Part shown: one piece after another, positions 45,927 to 55,636 of the stretch
How positions within the stretch are numbered: position 1 is the stretch's first letter
How the letters are laid out: every line of letters starts with the position of its first letter
Origin: Cupriavidus sp. 2SB
Lineage (GTDB): Bacteria > Pseudomonadota > Gammaproteobacteria > Burkholderiales > Burkholderiaceae
Assembly (NCBI RefSeq): GCF_005503625.1
Contig: NZ_SCMX01000006.1
Span: 87,202-151,201, forward strand
Direction: 5' to 3'
Length of the DNA: 64,000 nt
Notes under the pieces: generated by a model
Seen by the model: the letters and a program-made list of their open reading frames with translations, nothing else
Told to the model about the DNA's origin: nothing
Database searches by the model: none
Position numbers and translations under genes: made by a program

Positions 45927-47596
45927 TGATGCGCACTTCTTTTAACGTTTCATCTGCTATGGCGCTTGCTTTCCTCTCTGGAAATGTCCTATCGGCGACG
46001 CCCGGCGCTGCTAAGCCTGGCGAGCCAAATATCACAGCAATTTCGCTCTTCCTTTTGTTTGTGCTGATCACGCTAGGCATAACATGGTGGGCGTCTAGAA
46101 GGACTCGTTCGTCCTCCGACTTTTACAGTGCCGGCAGTGCCATTACAGGTGGGCAGAACGGTCTTGCGATTGCCGGCGACTACATGTCCGCCGCGACGTT
46201 GCTTGGACTGTCGGGGCTCGTATTTGCCAGTGGATTTGATGGCCTTGTCTACACAATCGGCGTATTCGTAGGCTGGCCTATCATTCTGTTCGTCCTTGCC
46301 GAACCCGTACGAAACCTAGGTCGCTACACGTTCGCCGATGTCGTCTCGGTCCGCCTAGACCCAACAAAAACGCGAATCTTTGCCGCTGTCAGTTCCCTTA
46401 TTGTCGTCTGTTTGTATCTCGTTGTGCAGATGGTCGGCGGCGGGCAGCTTATTCGTCTTTTGTTTGGCCTGGAATATCGCTATGCGGTAATGATTGTCGG
46501 CGTTCTGATGGTTATCTATGTAACGTTTGGCGGCATGCTCGCCACCACATGGGTCCAGATGATCAAAGCCGTTCTGCTTGTGGGAGTCGGGGTTACCCTA
46601 ATGATGCTGTGCCTGTCTCGATTCGGATTCAGCATCGAAGCAGTGTTTCGACAGGCCGTGGCAGTCCATCGCGATGGCATCGCAATCATGGGTCCAGGTC
46701 GCATGATGGCAGACCCCGTCTCCGCAATCTCGATGTCCATCGGCTGCTTACTTGGCCCGGCTGCTCTGCCGCACATTCTGATGCGCTTCTTCACCGTCGC
46801 TGATGCAAAAGCTGCCCGCAAAAGCGCATTTGTTGCTAGCGGTCTAATTGGCTTCTTCTTCATCGTGATTTGCGTTCTTGGTCTATGTGCGATCGCAATT
46901 ATTGGTTCCGATCCTCGCTACTTTGAGGGCGGTAACGTCGGCGGAAAGCTTATCGGTGGCTCCAACATGCCTGTAATGCATCTCTCCGCGTCCGTGGGCG
47001 GCGACTTTTTGCTGGGACTACTCTCTGCTGTGGCTTTCGCTACGATTCTTGCGGTGGTATCCGGACTTGCCTTGGCAGGAGCGTCCGCCGTCTCTCACGA
47101 TCTCTATGCGAACGTCATTCGGAAAGGAAAAGCGGATGAAGCGAGCGAAATGCTCGTATCTCGCCTCGCTACACTAGGTCTTGGCGTGGTGGCGGTAGTA
47201 CTTGGCACGTTGTTTGAAAAGCAGAACGTTGCGTTTTTGACCACCCTTACCTTCGGGATTGCAGCTTCTTCTACATTTCCCGTGCTCCTCATGACGATCT
47301 ATTCCCGCAACATTACAACCCGCGGCGCACTAGCTGGCGGTGTCTCGGGATTGATTGTAGCGGTGGGGTTGGTGGTCCTTTCGAAAGCTGTATGGGTAGA
47401 TGTTCTTAACAATTCCAGCCCAGTGTTTCCCTACGAGCACCCTGCGCTTTTCGCCATGCCCCTTGCTTTCTTTATCGCATGGCTGGTATCGAGGCTGGAT
47501 GGATCCACCATAGGGCAGACGGAGAGACTTTCGTTCGATGCTCAATGGGTAAGGGCACAGACCGGCATCGGTTCTGCAAAACATAGCGCCCATTAA
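45923..47596 (+). CDS. ActP-like solute:sodium symporter
   Basis: A 557-residue SSS-family transporter with an N-terminal signal-like segment and about thirteen membrane spans. Marker regions are SSDFYSAGSAITGGQNGLAI with AGDYMSAATLLGLSGLV, and GCLLGPAALPHILMRFFTV. ActP members carry acetate and other short carboxylates. With the DUF485 partner upstream and an aldehyde dehydrogenase downstream, a small organic acid is a likely substrate. The exact one is not visible. Confidence 0.82.
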   Translation: MMMRTSFNVSSAMALAFLSGNVLSATPGAAKPGEPNITAISLFLLFVLITLGITWWASRRTRSSSDFYSAGSAITGGQNGLAIAGDYMSAATLLGLSGLVFASGFDGLVYTIGVFVGWPIILFVLAEPVRNLGRYTFADVVSVRLDPTKTRIFAAVSSLIVVCLYLVVQMVGGGQLIRLLFGLEYRYAVMIVGVLMVIYVTFGGMLATTWVQMIKAVLLVGVGVTLMMLCLSRFGFSIEAVFRQAVAVHRDGIAIMGPGRMMADPVSAISMSIGCLLGPAALPHILMRFFTVADAKAARKSAFVASGLIGFFFIVICVLGLCAIAIIGSDPRYFEGGNVGGKLIGGSNMPVMHLSASVGGDFLLGLLSAVAFATILAVVSGLALAGASAVSHDLYANVIRKGKADEASEMLVSRLATLGLGVVAVVLGTLFEKQNVAFLTTLTFGIAASSTFPVLLMTIYSRNITTRGALAGGVSGLIVAVGLVVLSKAVWVDVLNNSSPVFPYEHPALFAMPLAFFIAWLVSRLDGSTIGQTERLSFDAQWVRAQTGIGSAKHSAH

Positions 47597-48057
47597 ATTC
47601 AAGAAAGAAGTATTCCGCGCATTGCCACGATTTCGCGGCGTGCGCGGAGTCCTGATTGCCCCCCCCAACATTCGCTCGGAATAGTTGGTCTACATCCACA
47701 TCACGCTGATCACTGGCGTCGCCATCTCAAAGGCGTGCTTCACGCCTGGTAAAGTTGACAGCTTCCCAAAGGGAAGCTACGATCCATCCATCCTTAGCCG
47801 TACTCACCCGTCGGTCTCTTGCCCTAGCCGCGAGTCCGGCCATGCCTACGATCACCCTTGGGCGGCATCCCGTCGCGTCGAAGGTCAGTAAAGAGCGACA
47901 GCAATCTCTTCCTGGTGTGCCAAGGCCCATTGTCAGAAACCCTGAATATGGGCGCCCCACCCCACAGACCTGCAGTCGCCCAGGAGGCCGAGGAAGCAAC
48001 TAGGGCTGTTTTCACCATGAATTAGTTGTCACGAACAAGATTGCGGAGCAAACAAGC
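47597..48057. other. Non-coding stretch
   Basis: No supported gene. A minus-strand segment near 47880-47950 (RVSDNGPWHTRKR) resembles the second catalytic region of integrase-type transposases, but the context on both sides does not follow, so an insertion sequence relic is only a weak possibility. Confidence 0.3.
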
Positions 48058-49497
48058 ATGAGTTATCCCGACGTTCAACTCTTCATCGATGGCAAATGGC
48101 TGGACGCTGCGGATGGCAAGACCATTTCAGTCCTTAATCCTGCGACTGGTGCCGAGATCGGTCGTGTGGCGCATGCGGCAGTGGCAGACCTGGAGCGAAC
48201 AGTCATTGCTGCGAAAAGAGGCTTCGAGACATGGCGCGAATTGCCAGCCATTGAACGCAACATCGTAATGCGTAATGCGGCGAAGATTCTTCGCGAGCGG
48301 ATGCCTGATATCGCTCCACTGCTCACCCTTGAGCAAGGAAAGCCTTTAAGCGAAGCAAAAGGCGAGATTCTCGCAGCTGCGGATATGATCGATTGGTTTG
48401 CCGATGAAGGGCTTCGCATCTACGGGCGAGTAGTTCCGTCGCGATTCAACAATTCAACAAGACAGGTTGTCGTAAGAGATCCTGTAGGACCGGTAGCGGC
48501 ATTCACGCCTTGGAATTTCCCTATCAACCAGATTGTGCGAAAGCTAGGGGCGGCATTGGCATGTGGCTGCTCTATGATTGTGAAGGCTCCGGAAGAAACG
48601 CCCGCCTCACCGGCCGCCCTCGTCAGCGCGTTCGCCGATGCGGGATTACCGCAAGGAGTTCTGGGGTTAGTTTTTGGGAATCCCTCAGAAATCTCCAACT
48701 ATCTCATTCCGCATCCCATCATCCGAAAGGTAACTTTTACCGGCTCAACGCCTATTGGTAAACAATTGGCAGCTCTGGCAGGGCAGCACTTGAAACGCGT
48801 AACCATGGAGTTGGGTGGACACGCACCTGTCATTATTTGCGAAGACGCAGATGTCGGTTTGGCAGTCAAATCGATCGGCGCGGCGAAGTTCCGGAACGCG
48901 GGACAAGTCTGCATTTCGCCTACTCGTTTTCTTGTACACGAAAGCATCAAGAACGAGTTTGTCACTGCAATCGCCGAGTATGGAGCCGGACTGAGGGTTG
49001 GCGACGGCTTGGAGCCCAATACCAAGATGGGTCCGCTGGCCAACGAGCGACGCGTTACAGCCATGGAAGACTTTACGCACGACGCGATAAGCAAAGGTGC
49101 AACCCTGGAGTTAGGTGGTCAGCGTCTCGATCGGGAGGGTTACTTCTGGCAGCCCACTGTCCTCAGTGAGGTGCCGTTGGATGCCAAGGTTTTCAATGAT
49201 GAGCCCTTTGGTCCGATTGCAGCGATACGAGGCTTTTCAGCGATCGATGAGGCAATAGCTGAATCGAATCGACTCCCGTTTGGTCTATCCGGCTACGCTT
49301 TCACACGTTCGCTAAAGAATGCAGACATCCTTGGTCGGAAAATGGAGGTCGGTATGTTGTGGATCAACATGCAAGCCATGCCATCTGCCGAGCTCCCCTT
49401 TGGAGGAATAAAGGAATCTGGCATTGGCACAGAAGGTGGATCGGAGGCAATGGAGGCGTATTTGAATGTACGGTCTATCGCTACCGCCAATGTATGA
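48058..49497 (+). CDS. NAD(P)-dependent aldehyde dehydrogenase (succinate-semialdehyde dehydrogenase-like)
   Basis: A 479-residue ALDH starting [20 protein letters not shown]. It has [20 protein letters not shown], Glu in [12 protein letters not shown], the catalytic Cys in [12 protein letters not shown] and [10 protein letters not shown]. It fits the GabD/SSADH and related group. It oxidises an aldehyde to an acid in the cytoplasm. Next to an acetylene-hydratase-like gene whose prototype makes acetaldehyde, it could remove such a product. Specificity is not readable from sequence. Confidence 0.85.
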   Translation: MSYPDVQLFIDGKWLDAADGKTISVLNPATGAEIGRVAHAAVADLERTVIAAKRGFETWRELPAIERNIVMRNAAKILRERMPDIAPLLTLEQGKPLSEAKGEILAAADMIDWFADEGLRIYGRVVPSRFNNSTRQVVVRDPVGPVAAFTPWNFPINQIVRKLGAALACGCSMIVKAPEETPASPAALVSAFADAGLPQGVLGLVFGNPSEISNYLIPHPIIRKVTFTGSTPIGKQLAALAGQHLKRVTMELGGHAPVIICEDADVGLAVKSIGAAKFRNAGQVCISPTRFLVHESIKNEFVTAIAEYGAGLRVGDGLEPNTKMGPLANERRVTAMEDFTHDAISKGATLELGGQRLDREGYFWQPTVLSEVPLDAKVFNDEPFGPIAAIRGFSAIDEAIAESNRLPFGLSGYAFTRSLKNADILGRKMEVGMLWINMQAMPSAELPFGGIKESGIGTEGGSEAMEAYLNVRSIATANV

Positions 49498-49682
49498 AAG
49501 CTCCATTTAGGATGTGAAGCTCTTGAAAAATGGACGATTGCATTCCTCGAAAATTAGGCATTCATGTCGTCCCACTCTAGATCTTGATTGCATTTCCGGC
49601 ATCCGACGCCAGGAGTAGTCGCAGCAACCAAGGCTAGGATTTCCCCATAAAACCATACATAGACTACGTGAGGAGCAAAGAC

Positions 49683-52106
49683 ATGTTTGATACCGTGCTA
49701 GATCAGTCAGCCGAAAGCCCTGCAGACGCGGACATCGCTCATCGCCAATCAACCGCCGAAGATGATTCCATCGTAAAGAAGAACGTCATCTGTGGAACAT
49801 GCGATGGCTTCTGCCCGGTTCAAGCAAACGTCAAGGACGGACGTGTCGTCAAAGTCGCTCCGAGAAATCACCCTATTCTGAAGGATGTCCTCTGTCTCAA
49901 GGGAGCTTTTGCGCCAAAGGCATTTGCAAACGATGATCGCATCCTTTATCCCCTAAAGCGCGTCGGCGCGCGAGGTGAGGGAAAATGGGAACGAGTCAGT
50001 TGGGATGATGCAATGGATGACATCGCCCAGCGTCTGCAGAAGGTAATTGACCAATATGGGCCAGAAGCCTTCGCGGTAGCCCATAGTGGAGGATGGCTGC
50101 TAGGTGACAACGGTACAACTCGTAGATTCATGAATCACATTGGTTCGCCAAACTTTATTGCAAACGTCGCATACTGCGCGGGCAATACGGCAGCGGTCAA
50201 TCGTTTTGTCATCGGCTGGCATCCGCGGCCTGACATTCTCAATTCCAAGTGCATCGTCCTCATAGGACACGATCCGCGTCGTCATAGCTGGACTATGGAG
50301 TACAAGGCCATTCGCATGGCGCAAGCAAAGGGGGCAAAGCTGATCGTTCAAGACCCTCGCAAATCGGAGAATGCAGAGCGAGCGGACATTTGGCTTCCAC
50401 TCCGGGCCGGCACTGATGCAGCGATGCAACTCGGTTGGGTTAATTACATCATTGAACAGGAGCTGTACGATAAGGATTTCGTACGAGACTGGACCGTAGG
50501 GTTCGAGCAACTGGCCGAGCGAGCCCGAGAGTATCCCCTTGATCTCGTGTCAAGTATTACCGGTGTCGACGCCGACCTTATTGCAAAGGCCGCGCGTATG
50601 TACGCTACGTCCGGCGGATCTTGTATTCCGTGGACACCCATTACCGATCAGCAGGTAAACAGCACCTCAGCAATTCGCCTGCAGTCGATGCTTCGCGCCA
50701 TCACCGGAAACCTGGACGTTAAAGGCAGCGACACCTTCGTTGGCTTCAATCCTGCTGTTCGGTCCGACTCCGAAATAGAGGCGCACGAAGTACTCCCTGA
50801 GACTCAAAAGAAGAAGCAGCTAGGAGCCGAGCACACTCCTGTCTACACGTACAGAGGAATGCGGCCACTGGAAGACGCAACGGAGCGGGTATGGGGAGTA
50901 CGCTACGCCAACTTAGTCGGTGGATGTTATATGGCAAATCCAATGCGGGTCTTCAAAGCCATGGCAGAGGGCGATCCATACCCGATTAAGGCGTTGTTTT
51001 CGCTCTCGAACAACACGCTAATGGCGTTCACAAACACTCGACGAATCTACGAAGCGATGATGAATCAAGATCTCATCGTTACGTATGAGCACACGATGTC
51101 GCCTACGGCCGCAATTTCCGACTATGTGCTCCCGGGGGATTCTTGGCTAGAGCGCCCAACGATGCAAGCTGGGGTTAGCGAGCAGGGCATGGAGCCCCCA
51201 GGAGAATGCATCAACATCGTTACGTTCTGGCACGAGTTGGCAAAGCGTATGAACTTGGGTGACAAATTTCCGTGGAAAAATGCGGTCGATATCCTGAACT
51301 ACCGACTCGAACCAGGGAATGTCACTTGGAACGACGTGGTCAAGGCCGGACGTGTACCGAATCTGCATCGTGGCCAAGCCGGCGACACACCAGAGCGGCA
51401 ATATCTTAAAACAGGGTTCGCAACCCCGTCGGGAAAAGTAGAACTCTACTCCGCGACACTTGCCGAGTTTGGCTTCGATCCGCTGCCTTACTATAGGGAG
51501 GCTGCCCAGCCAAATGAAAAGTATCCGCTCGCGCTGTTTGTTGGTTGGCCGGAAGATGAGTTCTACCGTACTGGGCACCGTAACATTCCTGAGCTCCGCA
51601 AGCGCAATCCCGACCCGAGCTTCTACGTCCATCCTGAACAGGCCACTCTTCTGGAACTAACGGAGGGCGAATGGGCACGCATCATGACGTCGACGGGCTC
51701 AATCTACGGACGAGTTTTCACAAGGTCTGGGATGCCAATCGGTCTTGTGAGGGTTGGACACGGATGGTGGAAGCCAGAGGTAAATGGAGGAAAGGACCTC
51801 ATGTCCGGGATGTGGGACTTCTGCGACGCAGTCATTACCTCTGATGATGATGCGGATCTCGTCGACACTGAACAAGGCGTCCCGCACCTAAAAGGGATGC
51901 GATGCGCTCTCGAGAAGCTAAGTCCCATCGAGGTCGAACGTCTCGAGAATCGCTACGGCAAGACTGTTGACATGCCGCGAGCGATAGAGAAGCCGGTTGT
52001 TCACAAAAACGATACCCGCGACTTCATGTACGACGATCTCGGAACTAACGACGTAGAATTCGACGCCATACAATTGTCAATTGGGGGACGCGGCTCGAAA
52101 CTTTGA
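49683..52106 (+). CDS. Acetylene-hydratase-like Mo/W-bisPGD enzyme 1
   Basis: An 807-residue protein of the DMSO-reductase superfamily, from ATG 49683 (GAGGAG upstream). The Fe-S motif is C37-x2-C40-x3-C44 with C71 (CGTCDGFCPV, then CLKG). Asp41 follows the second Cys, and Cys165 in VAYCAGNTAAVNR is at the metal-ligand position. These match Cys12-Asp13 and Cys141 of Pelobacter acetylene hydratase as I recall them. Trp residues in RRHSWTME and IPWTPITD are also conserved. There is no TAT signal and no partner subunit gene. It has an N-terminal extension of about 28 residues relative to copy 2. It may hydrate an unsaturated substrate or be a redox enzyme of unknown reaction. Confidence 0.72.
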   Translation: MFDTVLDQSAESPADADIAHRQSTAEDDSIVKKNVICGTCDGFCPVQANVKDGRVVKVAPRNHPILKDVLCLKGAFAPKAFANDDRILYPLKRVGARGEGKWERVSWDDAMDDIAQRLQKVIDQYGPEAFAVAHSGGWLLGDNGTTRRFMNHIGSPNFIANVAYCAGNTAAVNRFVIGWHPRPDILNSKCIVLIGHDPRRHSWTMEYKAIRMAQAKGAKLIVQDPRKSENAERADIWLPLRAGTDAAMQLGWVNYIIEQELYDKDFVRDWTVGFEQLAERAREYPLDLVSSITGVDADLIAKAARMYATSGGSCIPWTPITDQQVNSTSAIRLQSMLRAITGNLDVKGSDTFVGFNPAVRSDSEIEAHEVLPETQKKKQLGAEHTPVYTYRGMRPLEDATERVWGVRYANLVGGCYMANPMRVFKAMAEGDPYPIKALFSLSNNTLMAFTNTRRIYEAMMNQDLIVTYEHTMSPTAAISDYVLPGDSWLERPTMQAGVSEQGMEPPGECINIVTFWHELAKRMNLGDKFPWKNAVDILNYRLEPGNVTWNDVVKAGRVPNLHRGQAGDTPERQYLKTGFATPSGKVELYSATLAEFGFDPLPYYREAAQPNEKYPLALFVGWPEDEFYRTGHRNIPELRKRNPDPSFYVHPEQATLLELTEGEWARIMTSTGSIYGRVFTRSGMPIGLVRVGHGWWKPEVNGGKDLMSGMWDFCDAVITSDDDADLVDTEQGVPHLKGMRCALEKLSPIEVERLENRYGKTVDMPRAIEKPVVHKNDTRDFMYDDLGTNDVEFDAIQLSIGGRGSKL

Positions 52107-52153
52107 GTGGCCGCTCGCACCGCTCAAGAAAGATATGACTATTGAATTCTGGA

Positions 52154-52182
52154 GCGGGAGTACGTCACTCCCGCTTTTTTTT
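52154..52182 (+). terminator. Rho-independent terminator after hydratase-like gene 1
   Basis: A perfect 8-bp stem GCGGGAGT/ACTCCCGC with an ACGTC loop is followed by eight T residues. It lies 48 bases after the stop of the plus-strand gene. Confidence 0.9.
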
Positions 52183-52385
52183 CATAGCATCACTCTTCGA
52201 GCGCAGGTGAAAAACACTTATCGCTTTCGTCGGACCCAGGCTCAACGCCCTCTGTCGATAGAAGCTCCATTTTGATGCTGGTACGAAACTCGATGGCCCG
52301 CTTCATCGCACGGGCGGCTTCGCACCGCCTCGAAAATCAACCGAAGTAGAGGCGACACGGCGGCAACCGAGCCGCCGATGCCGCT

Positions 52386-52991
52386 TTATACCAAAGCCAC
52401 TTCCAGCGCGCGGACTTCCTCTTCTGCGTATTGGACGCGATCCTGTCCGAAGAACATCCGATCACCGACGAAAAGCACTGGTGCCCCGAAGAGGCCTCGC
52501 TTCACGGCGGCCTCGGTCTCATTCTTCAGAGCGGCCTTGATCGCCTGCTCTTGAGTTGCAGCGAGTATCGCATCAACAGGCAGAGCGGCAGCAACCAGGA
52601 CTGCCCTAATTTCATTCAGGTCACCGAGATTTCGCCCTTCTCCCCACATTGCCTTGAAGATCGCGTCGGAGTACTCGATGAGGAAACCTTCCTTCTGCGC
52701 GTAGATGGCTCCGCGCATGAGATTCAGGGTATTGATGGGAAAGTGAGAGTTCATCGTGAACGGAACGCCGTATCGTGCTGCGAAGAACTCCATGTCCGAA
52801 ACCATCCACTTTCGCTTCAGCGGTACATCCATGGGCGACGCGTTCGTCGCGGCTTGCAAGACCCCCCCCAAAAGAACGGGGCGATAGTTAATCTTGACGC
52901 CCGTACGCGCGCACACGCCTGGCATTTGCATGTACGCCAGATAGCTCGTGGGGCTTCCATAGTCAAAATAGAAATCGACTTCAGTTTTCAT
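52386..52991 (-). CDS. 2-Hydroxychromene-2-carboxylate isomerase-like DsbA-family protein
   Basis: A 201-residue kappa-class GST-like protein. It starts with the family motif VDFYFDYGSPTSYLAYMQ, in which the Ser is expected to activate glutathione. The C-terminal block is KRGLFGAPVLFVGDRMFFGQ with DRVQYAEEEVRAL. GGAG lies ahead of the ATG. Relatives isomerise 2-hydroxychromene-2-carboxylate with glutathione in naphthalene breakdown, but many others have unknown substrates. It is co-directional with and 26 bases downstream of the SDR. Confidence 0.78.
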   Translation of the reverse strand: MKTEVDFYFDYGSPTSYLAYMQMPGVCARTGVKINYRPVLLGGVLQAATNASPMDVPLKRKWMVSDMEFFAARYGVPFTMNSHFPINTLNLMRGAIYAQKEGFLIEYSDAIFKAMWGEGRNLGDLNEIRAVLVAAALPVDAILAATQEQAIKAALKNETEAAVKRGLFGAPVLFVGDRMFFGQDRVQYAEEEVRALEVALV

Positions 52992-53017
52992 GCTGTCTCC
53001 TTCCGAGATGTCATATG

Positions 53018-53752
53018 TCAGATATTTGTAATAGGTTCGAGGAACGGACGAATGTCCAGTTCAAGGGTCCAAGCGCTGCGCTTCTGAGTGTGCAGGAACC
53101 AGTAGGTATCGGCAATGTCTTCCGGAGCCAGGAGGCCATCGGTTGGCCTCGAGGCGACGAGTTCTGGGAATCGTTCACGCACAAAAGGCGTATCGATTGG
53201 GCCGTCGATAATGGGATGTACGATGTGAAGACCTTGTTTACCAAATTCTCGGGCCATGCTTTGCGCGAGTGCTCGTAGACCGTGCTTAGCTCCTGCGAAA
53301 GCTGAAAAGCCTTCACCGCCTCGTACACTGGCGGTCGCACCAGTGAAGAAGACCGTGCCGCTACCACGCGGCGCCATGTACTTCGCAGCCTCTCTGCCGG
53401 TGAGGAAGCCTGAGAAGCAAGCCATCTCCCATACCTTGTAGTATTTCTGTGCCGTCGTCTCTCGTAGACCGAACTGGATGTTCGCGCCGATGTTGAACAC
53501 AACTAAGGAGAGCGGTCCAAAGTCATTCTCGATGGACGCGAACAACGACCCTATTTGATCTTCCTTACGAGCGTCACAGCCGAATGCGTGGGCCTTCCCA
53601 CCTTCCGCTCGAATCGAGTCGACCAAGGGAGCCAGTTGCTCTGCGTTGCGGCGAGCGACGCAAACCGTCAGTCCTTCGCGTGCGAAGCGTCGCGCTAGAG
53701 CCGAACCGAGGCTATCTCCCGCGCCAACAATCAATGCAGTAGGGGTTTTCAC
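53018..53752 (-). CDS. SDR-family oxidoreductase with Phe at the catalytic Tyr position
   Basis: A 244-residue SDR (MKTPTALIVGAGDSLGSALA). GTG 53752 is chosen since AAGGAG lies nine bases before it; ATG 53761 directly abuts that site, and ATG 53794 would place the operator inside the gene. The active-site region reads FFTGATASVRGGEGFSAFAG followed by AKHGL, so the usual YxxxK is FxxxK. Either a distinct subfamily or altered chemistry is implied. It precedes the isomerase gene, and its promoter has the shared 20-bp palindrome. Confidence 0.72.
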   Translation of the reverse strand: MKTPTALIVGAGDSLGSALARRFAREGLTVCVARRNAEQLAPLVDSIRAEGGKAHAFGCDARKEDQIGSLFASIENDFGPLSLVVFNIGANIQFGLRETTAQKYYKVWEMACFSGFLTGREAAKYMAPRGSGTVFFTGATASVRGGEGFSAFAGAKHGLRALAQSMAREFGKQGLHIVHPIIDGPIDTPFVRERFPELVASRPTDGLLAPEDIADTYWFLHTQKRSAWTLELDIRPFLEPITNI

Positions 53753-53771
53753 AGAGGACATCTCCTTGTTT

Positions 53772-53791
53772 ATAGGTGTGTAGACACCTAT
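53772..53791. promoter_or_regulatory. Shared palindrome, site A (SDR/acyl-CoA synthetase)
   Basis: ATAGGTGTGTAGACACCTAT has perfect 8-bp arms and a 4-bp spacer. It lies 19 bp upstream of the SDR start and in the divergent gap before the acyl-CoA synthetase gene. It is the best match of four sites in this island. Confidence 0.75.
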
Positions 53792-53959
53792 CATACCTCC
53801 TAAGCCGACAACATCAAGTACGGAGTAGGGTCCAAGCGTGGAAATGCTCCCCAAGAAGCCTACTAGACCGCGCCCTCAATAAGGCACGCGACGCTCGCAA
53901 GAGCCAGCGCTTCAAAAATAGCATCAGCGATTTCTAGGTATTTCCCAGGAGACAGAAAA

Positions 53960-55594
53960 ATGTCATCGATGTTCGATGAAGGTTTGGACAAGACCGAGGC
54001 CAACTATGCACAGCTTTCGCCTCTATCTTTTTTGCGTCGAACCGCAGAGATCTATCCGGAGTACGTCGCGGCTATCTATGGCGACCGGCGAATGACCTAT
54101 CAACAGCTACTAGATAGGTGCAGTGCATTTTCAGGCTTCCTGGATCAAGCCGGACTCGATACCGGAGATGTTGTCTCCGTCATGCTGCCCAACGTACCTG
54201 AAATGCTCGAAATGCATTTTGCAGCTTGCACTGGTGGCAGAGTCCTAAACACAATCAGCACTCGACTTGATGCAGCATCGATTCAGTTCCAACTGCTGCA
54301 CGCCGAATCAAAGGTCCTCGTTTTTGATAGCGAGTATTCCGACACTGTAGCCGCCGCGATAAGCAACATGGCGACGCGACCCGTGCTCATTGAGGTACAT
54401 GACACTACAGCAGGTTTTCTCTCCGGTAAGATTTCTAGCGCTATTCCTCTGGATAGCGCAATCATTGCCGGCAAGGCTAACGCACATTTGCGCGGGCCGC
54501 ACGACGAGTGGGAGCCCATCGCCCTGTCCTACACGTCCGGTACAACAGGAAATCCCAAGGGGGTCGTCACCCACCATCGTGGCGCATATCTGAACGCGAT
54601 GGCAAATACGGTAGCGTGGTCAATGCGATATCACGCCAACTACCTGTGGGTACTCCCAATGTTCCACTGTAACGGTTGGTGTTTCCCGTGGACGATCACA
54701 CTGCTGGCTGGCCGTCATCTCTTTCTGCGCAGGGCGGATCCTCGAGAGATTATCCGTATCGCAAACGAAGAAGGCGCGACCAATCTCTGCGCCGCCCCTG
54801 TTGTGCTGTCTATGCTCGCGGAATGTGGAGGAGAGGGACTTTCGTTCAAGCAGCCCGTTCGAATTCTCACGGCTGGCGCGGCCCCCGCCCCACGGATCAT
54901 TGCAGACGTCGAGCGGTTGAACGCGGACGTCACACAAGTCTATGGCCTTACCGAGACGTATTCCTCTATCGTGATGAGTGCATGGAAAGCCGAGTGGGAC
55001 TCACTCCCTGTTGAGGAAAAGTACCAACTCAAATCGCGGGCAGGTGTCAGGTTCCCAGCATGCGAAGACATGGAGGTAGTAGGACCACAACATACGCCGG
55101 TTTCGCGAGACGGAACAAGCATTGGTGAAGTGGTCGTGAGAGGTAACACCGTAATGCGTGGCTACCTCAAAAATTCCGCAGCAACCAACGAAGCTCTAGC
55201 CGGCGGCTGGTTTCATACCGGGGACCTTGCCGTTCGGTTCCCTGATGGCTATATCGCCATCCGCGATCGTTCCAAAGACATGATCAACTCGGGTGGGGAG
55301 AAAATGTCATCCCTTGAGATTGAAGAAGTACTTATTCGACATCCGGCTATCTTCGAAGTGGCAGTGGTCGCTTCACCTCACAAAAAATGGGGCGAAGTCC
55401 CATGCGCTTTCATCAATGTCCGCGCGGGACATCATGTTACAGAGGAAGAACTCGTCGTCTTCTGCGGCGAACGCATGGCGCGCTACAAGATTCCCAATCG
55501 ATTCATCTTTGGCCCTCTACAGCGCACGCCAACTGGCAAGGTTCAGAAGTTCAGATTGCGAGAGGTCGCCGCAGAATCGGCCGATCAAGAATAA
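53960..55594 (+). CDS. Acyl-CoA synthetase (AMP-forming)
   Basis: A 544-residue ANL-superfamily ligase with AGGAGA upstream. It has the phosphate loop SYTSGTTGNPKGVVTHH, adenylate motif QVYGLTETYSS, hinge region DGYIAIRDRSKDMINSGGEK and the C-terminal catalytic Lys in TPTGKVQKFRLRE. It activates a carboxylic acid to its CoA thioester. Sequence pattern fits the medium-chain or aromatic acyl-CoA synthetases. It likely supplies substrate to the enoyl-CoA hydratase at 62 kb. Confidence 0.85.
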   Translation: MSSMFDEGLDKTEANYAQLSPLSFLRRTAEIYPEYVAAIYGDRRMTYQQLLDRCSAFSGFLDQAGLDTGDVVSVMLPNVPEMLEMHFAACTGGRVLNTISTRLDAASIQFQLLHAESKVLVFDSEYSDTVAAAISNMATRPVLIEVHDTTAGFLSGKISSAIPLDSAIIAGKANAHLRGPHDEWEPIALSYTSGTTGNPKGVVTHHRGAYLNAMANTVAWSMRYHANYLWVLPMFHCNGWCFPWTITLLAGRHLFLRRADPREIIRIANEEGATNLCAAPVVLSMLAECGGEGLSFKQPVRILTAGAAPAPRIIADVERLNADVTQVYGLTETYSSIVMSAWKAEWDSLPVEEKYQLKSRAGVRFPACEDMEVVGPQHTPVSRDGTSIGEVVVRGNTVMRGYLKNSAATNEALAGGWFHTGDLAVRFPDGYIAIRDRSKDMINSGGEKMSSLEIEEVLIRHPAIFEVAVVASPHKKWGEVPCAFINVRAGHHVTEEELVVFCGERMARYKIPNRFIFGPLQRTPTGKVQKFRLREVAAESADQE

Positions 55595-55636
55595 GACATT
55601 CCTCTAAGATCCCATCGCCTCTTAGGAGATAGTGCC

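Noticed and set aside
47727..48018. Possible insertion sequence relic (RVSDNGPWHTRKR) on the minus strand
   Set aside because: Only one short transposase-like motif is seen, and neighbouring frames do not continue the family; I cannot support an IS.
49683..52106. Formate dehydrogenase or nitrate reductase subunit
   Set aside because: No partner Fe-S or cytochrome subunit genes, no TAT signal, no selenocysteine-type site, and the Cys-Asp pair at the Fe-S site fits acetylene hydratase better.
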